Counted from the first letter of the stretch, positions 42,278-51,293 are shown. The stretch is 64,000 nt of DNA from JANPBY01 sp963851405 (GCA_963851405.1 CAWKPB010000001.1:434001-498000), one strand, 5' to 3'. Made by a program: numbers and translations. The notes: generated by a model from the letters alone, not told the origin.

Positions 42278-42756
42278 GACCGGACCGACTTGCGCATCGA
42301 GACCCCCGCGAAGACGAGCAACGTGATCTGGAAGATGGCCAGACCCACGATCATGCCGAACCCTAACGGACGCACGAGAATCACCGCGACCAAGGTGATG
42401 ACCGTCAAAACGGCAAGGCGAGCGGCGCCGCCGGACAGGAAGTGGGTCTTGTTGCCCGGCGTCTCCACCAGGATTTCAAAGCGTCTCTGGACCGAGGCTC
42501 GCAGGAGTCGGGCGTTGGCCATTCCGAGACCGAGCCCAAAGCAAATACCTACCGCCGTGAGCAGCTCATCGATCGCCAGTCCCACAACTAGTGACACGAC
42601 CCCGATGACGATCGCAGGAGTTCGCGCCCTCCGAGTCTGAAGGATCACCTCAGCCATCGCGGCCGTGGGATCAAAATCTTGCTCGGACTCGGCGCCCTGA
42701 ACCTGGGGACCCGACTCGGTGCTCACGGGGGCTTCCCGCTCCTCGTCGTCGCTCAC
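42274..42756 (-). CDS. AtpI-like membrane protein of the ATP synthase operon
   Basis: 160 aa from GTG 42756, which overlaps the upstream gene stop (GTGA); the longer frame to 42873 lies inside that gene. An acidic N-terminus of about 40 residues is followed by two pairs of hydrophobic segments (VIGVVSLVVGLAIDELL; LGLGMANARLL; AVLTVITLVAVILV; IVGLAIFQITLLVFAGVS). It sits where atpI lies in other operons. AtpI family members help assemble the c-ring in some bacteria; the assignment here rests on position and topology. Confidence 0.8.
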   Translation of the reverse strand: MSDDEEREAPVSTESGPQVQGAESEQDFDPTAAMAEVILQTRRARTPAIVIGVVSLVVGLAIDELLTAVGICFGLGLGMANARLLRASVQRRFEILVETPGNKTHFLSGGAARLAVLTVITLVAVILVRPLGFGMIVGLAIFQITLLVFAGVSMRKSVRS

Positions 42757-42962
42757 TCGCTCAAGTACCTGCGCACTTCCTTGTACGTGGCCGCGACGCC
42801 GAGAGCGCCGCCAGCCAACAGACCCAGCAACATGAAAAGGGGGACCGTGTGCAGGTGACTGTCGATCAGCCACCCGAGCGCCAGCCCCACGAGCCAGCAG
42901 GTCGCATTGAGGGCGCCGATCCCCACCAAGGCCAACGAATTGGGGTCAATCCCCACGCGCAT
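42753..42962 (-). CDS. AtpZ/AtpI-type small membrane protein
   Basis: About 70 aa, two membrane segments (ALVGIGALNATCWLVGLALG; VPLFMLLGLLAGGALGVAAT) and a charged end YKEVRRYLSE. This hairpin pattern is that of AtpZ/AtpI-family small proteins. The start is ATG 42962, or GTG 42956, which has AAGGA at a better spacing. First gene of the ATP synthase run. Some family members form a Mg2+/Ca2+ channel, which is not shown here. Confidence 0.75.
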   Translation of the reverse strand: MRVGIDPNSLALVGIGALNATCWLVGLALGWLIDSHLHTVPLFMLLGLLAGGALGVAATYKEVRRYLSE

Positions 42963-43059
42963 TCCTTGCTGAATTGGCGAACCCACATGCCCACCGGAAA
43001 ACTCGCACGGCGACGCTATCACAGGCTTTCGCGCTGCCCTGGCGAGCTTCGGGCGCTCC

Positions 43060-44163
43060 TCAGCCAGCTGCCCGAGCAGCCACGATCCGAGGCCACCGCA
43101 CGACGAGAAGGAGTCCGACAGCTCCCAGGGTCAAGAACAGGACGGCCCACCGGGCCGGAACGAGGGCCAGGGCTACCGCGCCGAAGGCCAGGAGGGCGGT
43201 TCCCGCGTACATCACCAGCACGGCCCGCCGCTGCGAGTGGCCCATTTCGAGTAGACGATGGTGCAAGTGCTCCTTGTCTGGGGCAAACGGCGATCTTCTG
43301 GCGCGCGTTCGTCGAATGACGGCCAGCAGGAGGTCGAGGAACGGCACCGCGAGGACGGCCAGCGGGACCAAGAAGGGGAGGAACGCGGGCACTACGCCCA
43401 ACCCCGTGACCAGCTCAGGATCCACGTTGCCCGTCAACAGGATCAGACCGGCTGCGAGCAGCAGCCCGATCAGCATGGATCCGCTGTCGCCCATGAAGAT
43501 CCTGGCCGGGTTGAAGTTGTGGGGCAGAAACCCGATGCACATCCCCGTGAGTACGGCAGTCACCAGCGCGGCCGGGGTCGCCCGCACCAGATCGTTTTGC
43601 ACGGACAGCAGATAGGAGTACAAGAAGAAGGCAGCCGAAGCGATCCCGACGATGCCCGCCGCCAGGCCATCCAAGCCATCGACGAAGTTGACCGCGTTCA
43701 CGGTGACCACCACGACCAAAACAGTCAGCAGGGTGCCCTCGGCCGAGCCGAGGACGATGGTCTGCCCCGGCCAGGGGACATACAGCAACTGCACCCCCTG
43801 GACGGCCATGATCCCTGCCGCCAACGACTGACCGGCCAGCTTGGTGAGCGCATCCAGGCCCCAGCGGTCGTCGATGACGCCCAGCGCACAAATGATCAGC
43901 GCGCCCGCCAGCAGCGCGTCCCAGGTGCTTGTAGCACCACCGAACACCGACGAAAGCAGAGGCAACTCGCTAGCGACGAGAAGGGCCGCCAGGAAGCCGA
44001 GCAGCATGGCGACACCGCCGAGCCGCGGGATCGGCTCGTCGTGGACGTCGCGGTCCCGCACCTCCGCCATGAAACCGTGCCCGATCGCATAACTTCGCAC
44101 CGGGCCGGTCGTGAGATAGGTGACGGCCGCCGCGACGAACAGGGCGAGAAGATATTCGCGCAC
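43060..44163 (-). CDS. wecA: UDP-GlcNAc:polyprenyl-phosphate GlcNAc-1-phosphate transferase (WecA/TagO family)
   Basis: Integral membrane enzyme that loads a sugar-1-phosphate onto the lipid carrier to start arabinogalactan or other cell-wall glycan synthesis. 367 aa, about ten or eleven membrane segments. Family motifs: PIPRLGGVAMLLGFLAALLV, the Asp pair in NAVNFVDGLDGLAAGIVG, and GFLPHNFNPARIFMGDSGSM. The C-terminal cytosolic loop has the His block KEHLHHRLLEMGHSQRR. It lies between atp and glyA, a placement shared with other actinobacteria. Confidence 0.92.
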   Translation of the reverse strand: MREYLLALFVAAAVTYLTTGPVRSYAIGHGFMAEVRDRDVHDEPIPRLGGVAMLLGFLAALLVASELPLLSSVFGGATSTWDALLAGALIICALGVIDDRWGLDALTKLAGQSLAAGIMAVQGVQLLYVPWPGQTIVLGSAEGTLLTVLVVVVTVNAVNFVDGLDGLAAGIVGIASAAFFLYSYLLSVQNDLVRATPAALVTAVLTGMCIGFLPHNFNPARIFMGDSGSMLIGLLLAAGLILLTGNVDPELVTGLGVVPAFLPFLVPLAVLAVPFLDLLLAVIRRTRARRSPFAPDKEHLHHRLLEMGHSQRRAVLVMYAGTALLAFGAVALALVPARWAVLFLTLGAVGLLLVVRWPRIVAARAAG

Positions 44164-44178
44164 GACGGGCGCGGACGA

Positions 44179-45447
44179 TCAGACGGACGGGTAGGCGGGG
44201 AACTTCGCCGTCAAGGCCGTGACCCGGTCGGCGATATCACCGGCCGCTGAGCCGTCGGCGTCTGTGACCGCGCGGGCGATGAGCGCGGCCACTTCGGGCA
44301 TCTGTTCCGGCCCCATCCCCTGCGTGGACATGGCGGCGGTCCCTACCCGGATCCCGCTAGCAATCATGGGCGGCTGCGGGTCGTAGGGAATCGCGTTCTT
44401 GTTGAGGGTAATGCGCGCCTGGTCACAGCGCTGTTCAGCATCGGTCCCGGTCACGCCGAGCCCTCTCAGGTCGATCAGTGCAAGATGCGTGTCCGTGCCG
44501 CCCGAGACCGCCCGCATGCCTTCCTCCTCGAGGGCGGCGGCCAGGGCTTGGGCGTTGGCCACGACGTCGCGCGCGTAGGCCTGGTAGGCGGGCGTTCCGC
44601 ACTCCTTGAGCACCACGGCTTTGGCAGCTACGGCATGCATCAGCGGCCCCCCCTGTAAGAACGGGAAGACAGCCTTGTCGATCGCCTTGGCGTGCTCTTC
44701 GCGACAGACAATCATCCCGCCGCGTGGCCCTCGCAGCACCTTGTGCGTGGTGAAGCAGACGACGTCGGCATAGGGCACGGGGCTGGGGATGGCTCCGCCT
44801 GCCACCAAGCCGATGAAGTGCGCGGCATCGACCATCAAGATCGCCCCGACCTCATCAGCGATCTCACGGAACGCTGAGAAGTCGATGAGTCGCGGGTAGG
44901 CGGTGGCACCGCAAATAATCATCTTGGGCTGGTGATCCCTGGCCATGGAACGCACCTGGTCATAGTCGATCAGCTCGTCCTCGGCGCGCACTCCGTACGA
45001 GACCGGGTTGAACCACCGGCCGGAGAAGTTGACCTTGGAGCCGTGCGTGAGGTGGCCGCCCTGTTTCAGGTCCATGGCCAGCACCGTGTCTCCAGGCGCC
45101 AGGAAGGCCGCGTATGCAGCGAGGTTCGCGCTGGCGCCTGAGTGGGGCTGCAGGTTGGCATGCTCGGCGCCGAAGAGCCGCTTGGCGCGCTCGATACCGA
45201 TCTCCTCGGCCCGGTCCACGACCGCGCAGCCGCCGTAGTACCGCTTGTCGGGGTAACCCTCGGCGTACTTGTTCGACAGCGTCGAGCCCAAGGCCGCTAG
45301 GACAGCCGGGGAGGTGAAGTTCTCGCTCGCGATCAGCTGAAGGCCGCCGCGGAGACGATCGAGCTCGTCGAGGACGACCCCGGCGATCTCCGGATCCTGC
45401 TCCTGAAGCGCAGCAAAGTCCGGGCCCCAGTAGGGGACGTCGCTCAT
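44179..45447 (-). CDS. glyA: Serine hydroxymethyltransferase
   Basis: PLP enzyme making glycine and methylene-tetrahydrofolate from serine, cytosolic. 422 aa; GGAGAG about 6 nt before ATG 45447. Motifs: LIASENFTSPAVLAALGS, VDAAHFIGLVAGG, and the PLP Lys in CFTTHKVLRGPRGGMI. 57 bp from the phosphatase gene, likely in the same run. No glycine riboswitch seen in the gap. Confidence 0.97.
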   Translation of the reverse strand: MSDVPYWGPDFAALQEQDPEIAGVVLDELDRLRGGLQLIASENFTSPAVLAALGSTLSNKYAEGYPDKRYYGGCAVVDRAEEIGIERAKRLFGAEHANLQPHSGASANLAAYAAFLAPGDTVLAMDLKQGGHLTHGSKVNFSGRWFNPVSYGVRAEDELIDYDQVRSMARDHQPKMIICGATAYPRLIDFSAFREIADEVGAILMVDAAHFIGLVAGGAIPSPVPYADVVCFTTHKVLRGPRGGMIVCREEHAKAIDKAVFPFLQGGPLMHAVAAKAVVLKECGTPAYQAYARDVVANAQALAAALEEEGMRAVSGGTDTHLALIDLRGLGVTGTDAEQRCDQARITLNKNAIPYDPQPPMIASGIRVGTAAMSTQGMGPEQMPEVAALIARAVTDADGSAAGDIADRVTALTAKFPAYPSV

Positions 45448-45504
45448 GGCACTCTCCTCGGCGTTGGACGGAGCGGTGACTATGTCCCGCTGGCCGCGCC
45501 GATC

Positions 45505-46098
45505 CTAGTCCTCGTCGGTCGAGCCAACGATCGAACGCACGGCCGAGCGGATCTGGAGAGCGGTCTCGCGGTAGACGTGCATCGACTGGCCGTAGGGGTC
45601 GCTCACGTTCAACGCGGGCAGCGGGGAGCGCGATCGGTGACGGGCGGCGAGCGCACGGACCGCATCCAACCTTGCGACTGGAGACACGCCCTCCGCAACC
45701 TTGCCGAGCGAGTCCGCTCTGGCAGCCAGTTCAAGCAGTGTGAAAGTCCGCTCAGCCGCCCCGGGGACCAGGGACAAGGCGCGGCGCACATGCTCAGCTG
45801 CCGCACAGACGACCAGGTCGGCCGCCTCGACAGCAGCCTCCGACAGCCCTTGGGCCCGGAACGCAGTCGCGTCCACACCGAGCTCAGCCAACGCGCGCCC
45901 GGCGGGTGGGTTGATCGGCTCGCCGACATGCCCGCCGTACGTCCCAGCACCGTCCACGACCACCAGATCGGCCAAGGAACCAAAGCGGGAGTTCAGCTCG
46001 TCGCGCATGAAGAGTTCAGCCATCGGGGAGCGACAGATGTTGCCCGTACACACCATCAGCACCAGAAACGGACCTAAGGAACGACCTTCGTCGGTCAC
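45505..46098 (-). CDS. Low-molecular-weight protein-tyrosine phosphatase family
   Basis: 197 aa from GTG 46098, overlapping the sua5 stop (GTGA); the longer frame to 46221 lies inside sua5. The catalytic loop is VCTGNICRSPMAEL with Cys and Arg in the CxNxCR pattern, and the general acid Asp is in VSDPYGQS. Next to wecA and sua5, it may control polysaccharide assembly, as such phosphatases often do, or have arsenate-reductase-like roles. The GTGA overlap suggests coupled translation with sua5. Confidence 0.88.
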   Translation of the reverse strand: MTDEGRSLGPFLVLMVCTGNICRSPMAELFMRDELNSRFGSLADLVVVDGAGTYGGHVGEPINPPAGRALAELGVDATAFRAQGLSEAAVEAADLVVCAAAEHVRRALSLVPGAAERTFTLLELAARADSLGKVAEGVSPVARLDAVRALAARHRSRSPLPALNVSDPYGQSMHVYRETALQIRSAVRSIVGSTDED

Positions 46099-46742
46099 TC
46101 GAACTCGATCAGATCGGGCACGACCGTGCGCAAGGCGTCGACGTCCACCGCTCCTGCCCGTACGAGCGAGGCTCTCGGCCCAGACACGTCCACGATTGTC
46201 GAGGGAATGGGAGCGCCGCAACTACCCCCATCCAGATAGACACCCACGGCATCGCCGAGCTGCTCGGCAGCCTCGTCGAGCGTCGTCGCCGGGGGTTCGC
46301 CCGTGCGGTTGGCCGAGGACACCGCCATGGGACCAACCGCTCGAAGCAGCTCGATCGCCACGGGGTGAAGGGGCATCCGGACAGCGACGGTCCCTCGGGA
46401 GTCCCCCAGATCCCACGCCAGGCTGGGCGCGTGGCGAACCACCAGCGTGAGACCGCCCGGCCAGAAGGCCTCCACCAGGTCCCGTACTTGCTGGGTCAGG
46501 GTTGCCGCCAACCCATCCAGGGTGCGAGGGCTGCCCACGAGCACCGGGATCGGCATGTCACGACCGCGCCCCTTGGCCGCCAACACCGACGCAACCCCTG
46601 TTGAGGAGAAGGCGTCGCAGCCCAACCCGTACACCGTGTCGGTCGGCAACACGATTAGCTCGCCCCGTCGGGCCGCCGAAGCACCGAGGTCGAGCCCGCG
46701 CTGGCGATCCACTGGATCCGAACAGTCATAGAAGCGACTCAC
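46095..46742 (-). CDS. L-threonylcarbamoyladenylate synthase (Sua5/YciO/YrdC)
   Basis: Makes threonylcarbamoyl-AMP for the t6A tRNA modification. 215 aa; the ATP-binding block VLPTDTVYGLGCDAF near the N-terminus, WPGGLTLVV, the second block AVRMPLHPVAIELLRAVGPM and SSANRTGEPPA. No Sua5 C-terminal domain, so it is the short TsaC/YrdC-like form. Overlaps prmC by four bases (GTGA). Confidence 0.93.
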   Translation of the reverse strand: MSRFYDCSDPVDRQRGLDLGASAARRGELIVLPTDTVYGLGCDAFSSTGVASVLAAKGRGRDMPIPVLVGSPRTLDGLAATLTQQVRDLVEAFWPGGLTLVVRHAPSLAWDLGDSRGTVAVRMPLHPVAIELLRAVGPMAVSSANRTGEPPATTLDEAAEQLGDAVGVYLDGGSCGAPIPSTIVDVSGPRASLVRAGAVDVDALRTVVPDLIEFE

Positions 46743-47638
46743 GCTGGCGATCTTGCCCCAACCCGACGATCGGTACGTCGAGCGGTTGCGAACCGCGGTC
46801 GATCGGCCAGGTCGCGATGGTCGGCTGTGCCCATGAAGTCACCGGTCTCCTCGAGCAAAGCGCAGACGGCAGCGCCCTGTACATCCGCGTGCTCGACGAC
46901 GATCAGTCCACCCGGCTGGAGGAGCTCCGCTGCACGAGACACGATTCCGCGCATCGTCTCCAGGCCGTCGTCACCGCCTCCCCATAGGGCCAGACCTGGA
47001 TCATGAAGCAGCACCTCCGGATCCACCGGCGTTGAACCCGTGGGGATGTACGGCGGATTCGAGACCAGCACGTCCACCTGACCTGCCAGCTCGGGAAAGG
47101 CCTGCCTCGCATCCCCCTGTCTCAGGTCGACGCCCAGACCCATCAGATTTCGCGCCGCCCAGGCGTACGCCTCCGAGGACAGCTCTACAGCTCCGACCCG
47201 GGCATGCGGCGCTTCCACCGCGACTGACGCCGCAATCGGTGCTGCGCCCGTGCAAAGGTCGAGCACCAGCGGGTTGGTCGTACCGGCCTCGATGAGCCGG
47301 CCAACTTCGGTCAACACGGCCTCGACGACGACCTCGGTTTCGGGACGCGGGATGAAGACGCCCGGTCCCACGCTCAGAGTCAGCGTACGGAAATGGGCGT
47401 GTCCGGTGAGGTGCTGCAGGGGAACTCGGGCGGCCCGCGACTTCACCAGCGCAGAAAAGGTCTCGGCCTGCTGCGGTGTCATCGTGTCGTGGAGAACCAG
47501 TTCACGCGGGTCGATCTTCAGGGCCAGGCACGCCAAGACATTGGCATCGTGCCGGCCGCTCGGCACGCCCGCGGACGTGAGGACGGATGTGGCCTCGCGT
47601 ACCAACAAGCGAACGTCTTGAGCCGACGTCGGGCTCAT
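46739..47638 (-). CDS. prmC: Release factor glutamine methyltransferase PrmC
   Basis: Methylates the Gln of the GGQ loop in release factors, here RF1 encoded directly upstream. 299 aa; helical N-terminal domain with LTGHAHFRTLTLSVGPGVFI, SAM site LDLCTGAAPIAASVAVE, and the catalytic NPPY in VLVSNPPYIPTGS. ATGA overlap with prfA. The C-terminal ~20 residues are Arg-rich and unlikely to be functional. Confidence 0.94.
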   Translation of the reverse strand: MSPTSAQDVRLLVREATSVLTSAGVPSGRHDANVLACLALKIDPRELVLHDTMTPQQAETFSALVKSRAARVPLQHLTGHAHFRTLTLSVGPGVFIPRPETEVVVEAVLTEVGRLIEAGTTNPLVLDLCTGAAPIAASVAVEAPHARVGAVELSSEAYAWAARNLMGLGVDLRQGDARQAFPELAGQVDVLVSNPPYIPTGSTPVDPEVLLHDPGLALWGGGDDGLETMRGIVSRAAELLQPGGLIVVEHADVQGAAVCALLEETGDFMGTADHRDLADRPRFATARRTDRRVGARSPA

Positions 47639-48702
47639 GATCCGGCGATGCGGGCCGCACGATCAGCGTCGAGGCAGGCCTGAATGACTCCGTCCAGATC
47701 CCCATCGAGTACTTGGTCAAGGTTGTAAGCCTTGTATCCGACTCGGTGATCACTGATCCGGTTTTCGGGGTAGTTGTACGTGCGGATCCGCTCGGATCGG
47801 TCGACCGTGCGGACCTGCGACTTGCGGACGTCGCTGGCTGCCGCATCAGCAGCCTCTTGTGCTGCCGCCAGGAGCCGAGCACGCAGAATGCGCATCGCCT
47901 GCTCCTTGTTCTGGAGTTGCGACTTCTCGTTCTGACAGGAGACAACGATGCCGGTTGGCTCGTGAGTGATCCGCACCGCGGAGTCAGTCGTGTTCACGCT
48001 CTGACCACCAGGCCCAGAGGACCGATAGACATCGATGCGCAAGTCATTCGGATCGATGTCGACCTCGACGGCCTCAGCCTCGGCGAGCACCAGAACTCCG
48101 GCCGCGGAGGTGTGGATCCTGCCTTGGGACTCCGTCTCCGGCACTCGCTGGACCCGATGCACACCGCCTTCGAACTTCAGGCGACCGAACGGGGCCTCGC
48201 CCACCCCAGCGGGTCCACGGGCTTTGACGGCCATCGCCACGCCCTTGAATCCGCCGAGGTCTGACTCCTGGGCATCGAGCACCTCCGTGCGCCAGCCTCT
48301 GCGTTCGGCATAGCGCACATACATCCGGAGCAGGTCGCCCGCGAACAACGCGGACTCGTCACCGCCCTCGCCGGCCTTGATCTCGACGATCACGTCTCGG
48401 TCATCGTCTGGATCGCGGGGTACGAGGAGCTCCGCGAGCTCCTCCGAGAGCCGCTCGTGTTCGATCGAGAGACTGTCGACTTCGGCGACGAACGACGCAT
48501 CCTCGGCCGACAGCTCGCGAGCCGCCTGAAGGTCCTCCCCCACCCGTCGCCACGCCCGATAGGTCGCCACCACCGGACCGAGCTCGGCGTAGCGGCGACC
48601 CAGCCGCCTGGCCCGTGACTGATCGGTGTGCACCGCGGGGTCTGCCAGTTGGGTCTCCAAGTCCGCGTACTCGGCGAGCAGGTCTTCGACGTGCTCGTAC
48701 AT
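47635..48702 (-). CDS. prfA: Peptide chain release factor 1
   Basis: Recognises UAA/UAG and triggers peptide release. 355 aa. Codon-recognition loop with the PxT motif in RVPETESQGRIHTSAAG (PET here, PAT/PVT in most), the catalytic GGQ in RSSGPGGQSVNTTDSAVRI and NEKSQLQNKEQAMRIL. The Gln is modified by PrmC, the next gene. 116 bp from rpmE, separated by a terminator. Confidence 0.97.
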   Translation of the reverse strand: MYEHVEDLLAEYADLETQLADPAVHTDQSRARRLGRRYAELGPVVATYRAWRRVGEDLQAARELSAEDASFVAEVDSLSIEHERLSEELAELLVPRDPDDDRDVIVEIKAGEGGDESALFAGDLLRMYVRYAERRGWRTEVLDAQESDLGGFKGVAMAVKARGPAGVGEAPFGRLKFEGGVHRVQRVPETESQGRIHTSAAGVLVLAEAEAVEVDIDPNDLRIDVYRSSGPGGQSVNTTDSAVRITHEPTGIVVSCQNEKSQLQNKEQAMRILRARLLAAAQEAADAAASDVRKSQVRTVDRSERIRTYNYPENRISDHRVGYKAYNLDQVLDGDLDGVIQACLDADRAARIAGS

Positions 48703-48770
48703 ACCCGCGGCCTCGATTCAGTCGGCTAACAGGAGGGGCAAAGACAGCGTGCGCGAAGGACGGAGTGGGC

Positions 48771-48809
48771 CAAACAGCAACGACGCCGCCCCGGCACGGG
48801 ACGGCGTCG
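48771..48809 (-). terminator. Intrinsic terminator after rpmE
   Basis: Inverted repeat CGACGCCG ... CGGCGTCG with a further CCCC/GGG part of the stem after one mismatch, loop about 5 nt. On the minus strand it is followed by TTGCTGTTTG, a moderately T-rich run. It lies 10 bp after the rpmE stop and before prfA. Confidence 0.6.
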
Positions 48810-48818
48810 TCGGCGAAA

Positions 48819-49052
48819 CTACTGAGCGGCTTCGGCGGCCGGCTCGGTCTTGGCTCCGAAACGCTTTTCGAAGCGCGCGACCCGTCCACCGGTGTCGAGG
48901 ATCTTCTGCTTGCCGGTGTAGAAGGGGTGGCAGGCAGAGCACACATCGGCGTGGATCACGCCGTTGGGTGCCGTACTGCGGGTGACGAAGGTGCTGCCAC
49001 AGGTACAGGTGACCGTGGTCTCGACGTAGGTCGGGTGAATGTCGGGCTTCAC
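48819..49052 (-). CDS. rpmE: 50S ribosomal protein L31, zinc-binding form
   Basis: 77 aa from GTG 49052 with AAGGAG 7 nt upstream; the open extension to 49154 is rejected. Begins VKPDIHPTYVETTVTC. CTCG and CSACH give the four-Cys zinc site of the C+ form of L31. The C-terminal KRFGAKTEPAAEAAQ is a short Ala/Glu tail. A terminator follows. In zinc limitation C+ forms are often replaced by Cys-free paralogues, none of which is seen here. Confidence 0.96.
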   Translation of the reverse strand: MKPDIHPTYVETTVTCTCGSTFVTRSTAPNGVIHADVCSACHPFYTGKQKILDTGGRVARFEKRFGAKTEPAAEAAQ

Positions 49053-49205
49053 GAAGTGCTCCTTGAGGGTTCGTAGGCGCCGGGTCGTGCGACGGGTGCG
49101 TGCACGTGAACCGGACCGGACTCCAGTGTGCCAGTGAGAGCGCACGGGGCCCAAACGAGCTGGGGCGACCGGTTGTTCCCTTCCGGCGAGACGAAGCGAG
49201 GCTGG

Positions 49206-51023
49206 TCACTCTTCGCCAGAGAGGATGCCTCCGGACTGCGGCGTGGTCTTTTGTACCTGAAGCAGGAAGTCGTAGTTGCTCTGCGTTTCGCGTAGCTTCG
49301 ACAGGAGCAACTCGATGCCCTGCTGCTGATCGAGCGCATGCAGCACGCGGCGGAGATTCCAGGTGATCTTCAACTCGTCGCTCGCGAGAAGGATCTCCTC
49401 CTTGCGGGTACCCGAGGTGATGACGTCCACCGCCGGGAAGATGCGCTTGTCGGCGAGGCGGCGGTCGAGCTTGAGTTCCATGTTCCCGGTGCCCTTGAAC
49501 TCCTCGAAGATCACCTCGTCCATCTTCGAACCGGTCTCGACCAAGGCCGTGGCCAGGATGGTCAGCGAACCGCCGTGCTCGATGTTGCGAGCGGCTCCGA
49601 AGAAGCGCTTCGGCGGGTACAGCGCGCTGGAGTCGACGCCGCCGGACAGGATTCGACCCGAGGCGGGAGCCGCCAGGTTGTAGGCCCGGCCGAGTCTGGT
49701 GATCGAGTCGAGCAGCACCACCACGTCGTGGCCGAGTTCCACGAGCCGCTTGGCCCGCTCGATCGCCAACTCGGCAACGGTCGTGTGATCCTCAGCCGGG
49801 CGGTCGAACGTCGAGGCAATGACCTCGCCCTTGACCGTCCGCTGCATGTCCGTGACTTCCTCGGGGCGCTCGTCTACGAGCACAACCATGAGGTGGACTT
49901 CCGGGTTGTTCGTGGTGATGGCATTGGCAATCGCCTGCAGCACCATGGTCTTGCCGGCCTTCGGGGGACTCACGATGAGTCCGCGTTGGCCCTTGCCGAT
50001 CGGCGACACCAGGTCAATGACCCGGGTCGTCAGGTTGTTTGGCTCGGTCTCCAGGCGCAGCCGATCCTGGGGGTACAACGGCGTGAGCTTGCCGAACTCG
50101 ATGCGCTGCTTCGCCTCGTCCGGCTCGGCTCCGTTGACCGTGTCGAGTCGGACCAACGCGTTGAACTTGTCACGGCGTTGCTGGCCCTGCGCTTGGTCGC
50201 CATCGCGCGGCTGCTTTACCGCGCCAGTGATGGCATCGCCCTTGCGCAGCCCCGACTTCCGCACCTGATTGAGGGAGACATACACGTCGTTGGGGCCGGG
50301 CAGGTAACCGGAGGTGCGCACAAATCCGTAGTTGTCGCGGATATCCAAGATGCCCGCGACGGGTACGAGGACATCGTCCTCGGTGAACGTTGGCTCGGCC
50401 TCTCCTCCACCGGCGTACCGCTCCGGTCCGCGCCGACTGCGGTCACGGCTACGGCCCCGCCGACGACGGCTGTTGCGACCTTCGTACTCGTCGTCGCGAG
50501 CGGTTTGCGTTCCGCGGTCGTTGCGGTCACTGACCGGACGCTGCTCGCGATCGTTGCGCGGCGCGCGATCTTGGCCGTTCCGGTCGTTGCGGTCACTGGC
50601 CGGGCGCTCATCGCGATCGTTGCGCGGCGCCCGGTCTTGGCCGTTCCGGTCGATACGTTCATTGCGGCCGCGGTCGTTGCGACTGCGATCGCTTCGGCCG
50701 CGCGAGGGCTGGCTCGACGCAGACTCAGCCGCGTCAACCACCTCGGGCTCTGGCGAGCTGTCCCGCGAAGTGGCGGCTTCGACGTCAGGAACCCGTGTCT
50801 TGGCTGGGCGAGACGACGAGCGAGCCGCAGATCCTTGCGCCGCGGTGATGGCCTCAATGAGTTGCGCCTTGCGCAACTTACTGGCCCCGGAAATCCCCAG
50901 GGTTGCGGCCATCTGCTGCAGCTCGGGCAGGACCATGGCGCTGAGTCCCTTGCCAGACGAGCGTCGTGGTTTGGTGGCTGCGCTCGTGGAGTCAGCCGGA
51001 TTGTCGGTAATGGTGTCGCTCAC
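49206..51023 (-). CDS. rho: Transcription termination factor Rho with Arg/Asn/Asp-rich insert
   Basis: 605 aa hexameric RNA helicase. RhoN-like helical domain at about residues 25-65, then ~150 residues rich in Arg, Asn, Asp and Gln, with a 22-aa tandem repeat (DRNGQDRAPRNDRDERPASD ...). Cold-shock RNA-binding domain from about 215 (DVLVPVAGILDIRDNYGFVR), ATPase with Walker A IVSPPKAGKTMVLQAIANAI, Walker B VVVLLDSITRLGRAYN and the Q/R-loop SGGVDSSALYPPKRFFGAAR. ATG 51023. Upstream, TAGGAT at 51179-51184 could be its -10, leaving a ~150-nt leader, possibly for autoregulation. Confidence 0.97.
   Translation of the reverse strand: MSDTITDNPADSTSAATKPRRSSGKGLSAMVLPELQQMAATLGISGASKLRKAQLIEAITAAQGSAARSSSRPAKTRVPDVEAATSRDSSPEPEVVDAAESASSQPSRGRSDRSRNDRGRNERIDRNGQDRAPRNDRDERPASDRNDRNGQDRAPRNDREQRPVSDRNDRGTQTARDDEYEGRNSRRRRGRSRDRSRRGPERYAGGGEAEPTFTEDDVLVPVAGILDIRDNYGFVRTSGYLPGPNDVYVSLNQVRKSGLRKGDAITGAVKQPRDGDQAQGQQRRDKFNALVRLDTVNGAEPDEAKQRIEFGKLTPLYPQDRLRLETEPNNLTTRVIDLVSPIGKGQRGLIVSPPKAGKTMVLQAIANAITTNNPEVHLMVVLVDERPEEVTDMQRTVKGEVIASTFDRPAEDHTTVAELAIERAKRLVELGHDVVVLLDSITRLGRAYNLAAPASGRILSGGVDSSALYPPKRFFGAARNIEHGGSLTILATALVETGSKMDEVIFEEFKGTGNMELKLDRRLADKRIFPAVDVITSGTRKEEILLASDELKITWNLRRVLHALDQQQGIELLLSKLRETQSNYDFLLQVQKTTPQSGGILSGEE
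50516..50647 (-). repeat. Two tandem 66-bp direct repeats inside rho
   Basis: Units 50516-50581 and 50582-50647 differ at a handful of positions and encode the 22-residue RNGQDRAPRND... repeat of the Rho insert. In frame, so it looks like recent tandem duplication within a low-complexity coding stretch. Confidence 0.85.
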
Positions 51024-51293
51024 TCACAGATCCTTCGTGGAGCGGGATGGGTGCACCGGGAGGACGCGCGCTGGGGCTCCGAGGGAAAGACGACCAGATC
51101 GTGCGGGCGCCGAGGCGTCGACGCAGAGCATCGAATTGGTGTGGAGCACCGGCCATGGATGGCATCGAGTGCGCGCTCATCCTAACACCACACTGGCCGG
51201 CATCCGTAGGCTAGAAGCACCGACCGTGTCCCCGTTGTGGCGCTGGAGGTCACCGTGGCGTGGCCGGGCAGCCGCGTGAAACGATCCCTCGCG
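51024..51293. other. Intergenic region between thrB and rho
   Basis: 270 bp without a supported gene. On the minus strand TAGGAT (51179-51184) is a possible rho -10. The rest is a leader of about 150 nt before rho with no Shine-Dalgarno-proof ORF, and about 110 bp after the thrB stop, where no clear terminator is visible. Confidence 0.5.

Noticed and set aside
38066..43022. Na+-type ATP synthase
   Set aside because: The c subunit lacks the Ser/Thr next to the essential Glu (VEAA); a proton type fits better.
50516..50647. Repeats looked at as a CRISPR array
   Set aside because: Two adjacent 66-bp units without spacers, in frame within rho; no cas genes.
49338..51185. 615-codon open frame antisense to rho
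   Set aside because: It mirrors rho codon by codon; GC-rich third positions keep the antisense frame open. No family motif or ribosome-binding site.
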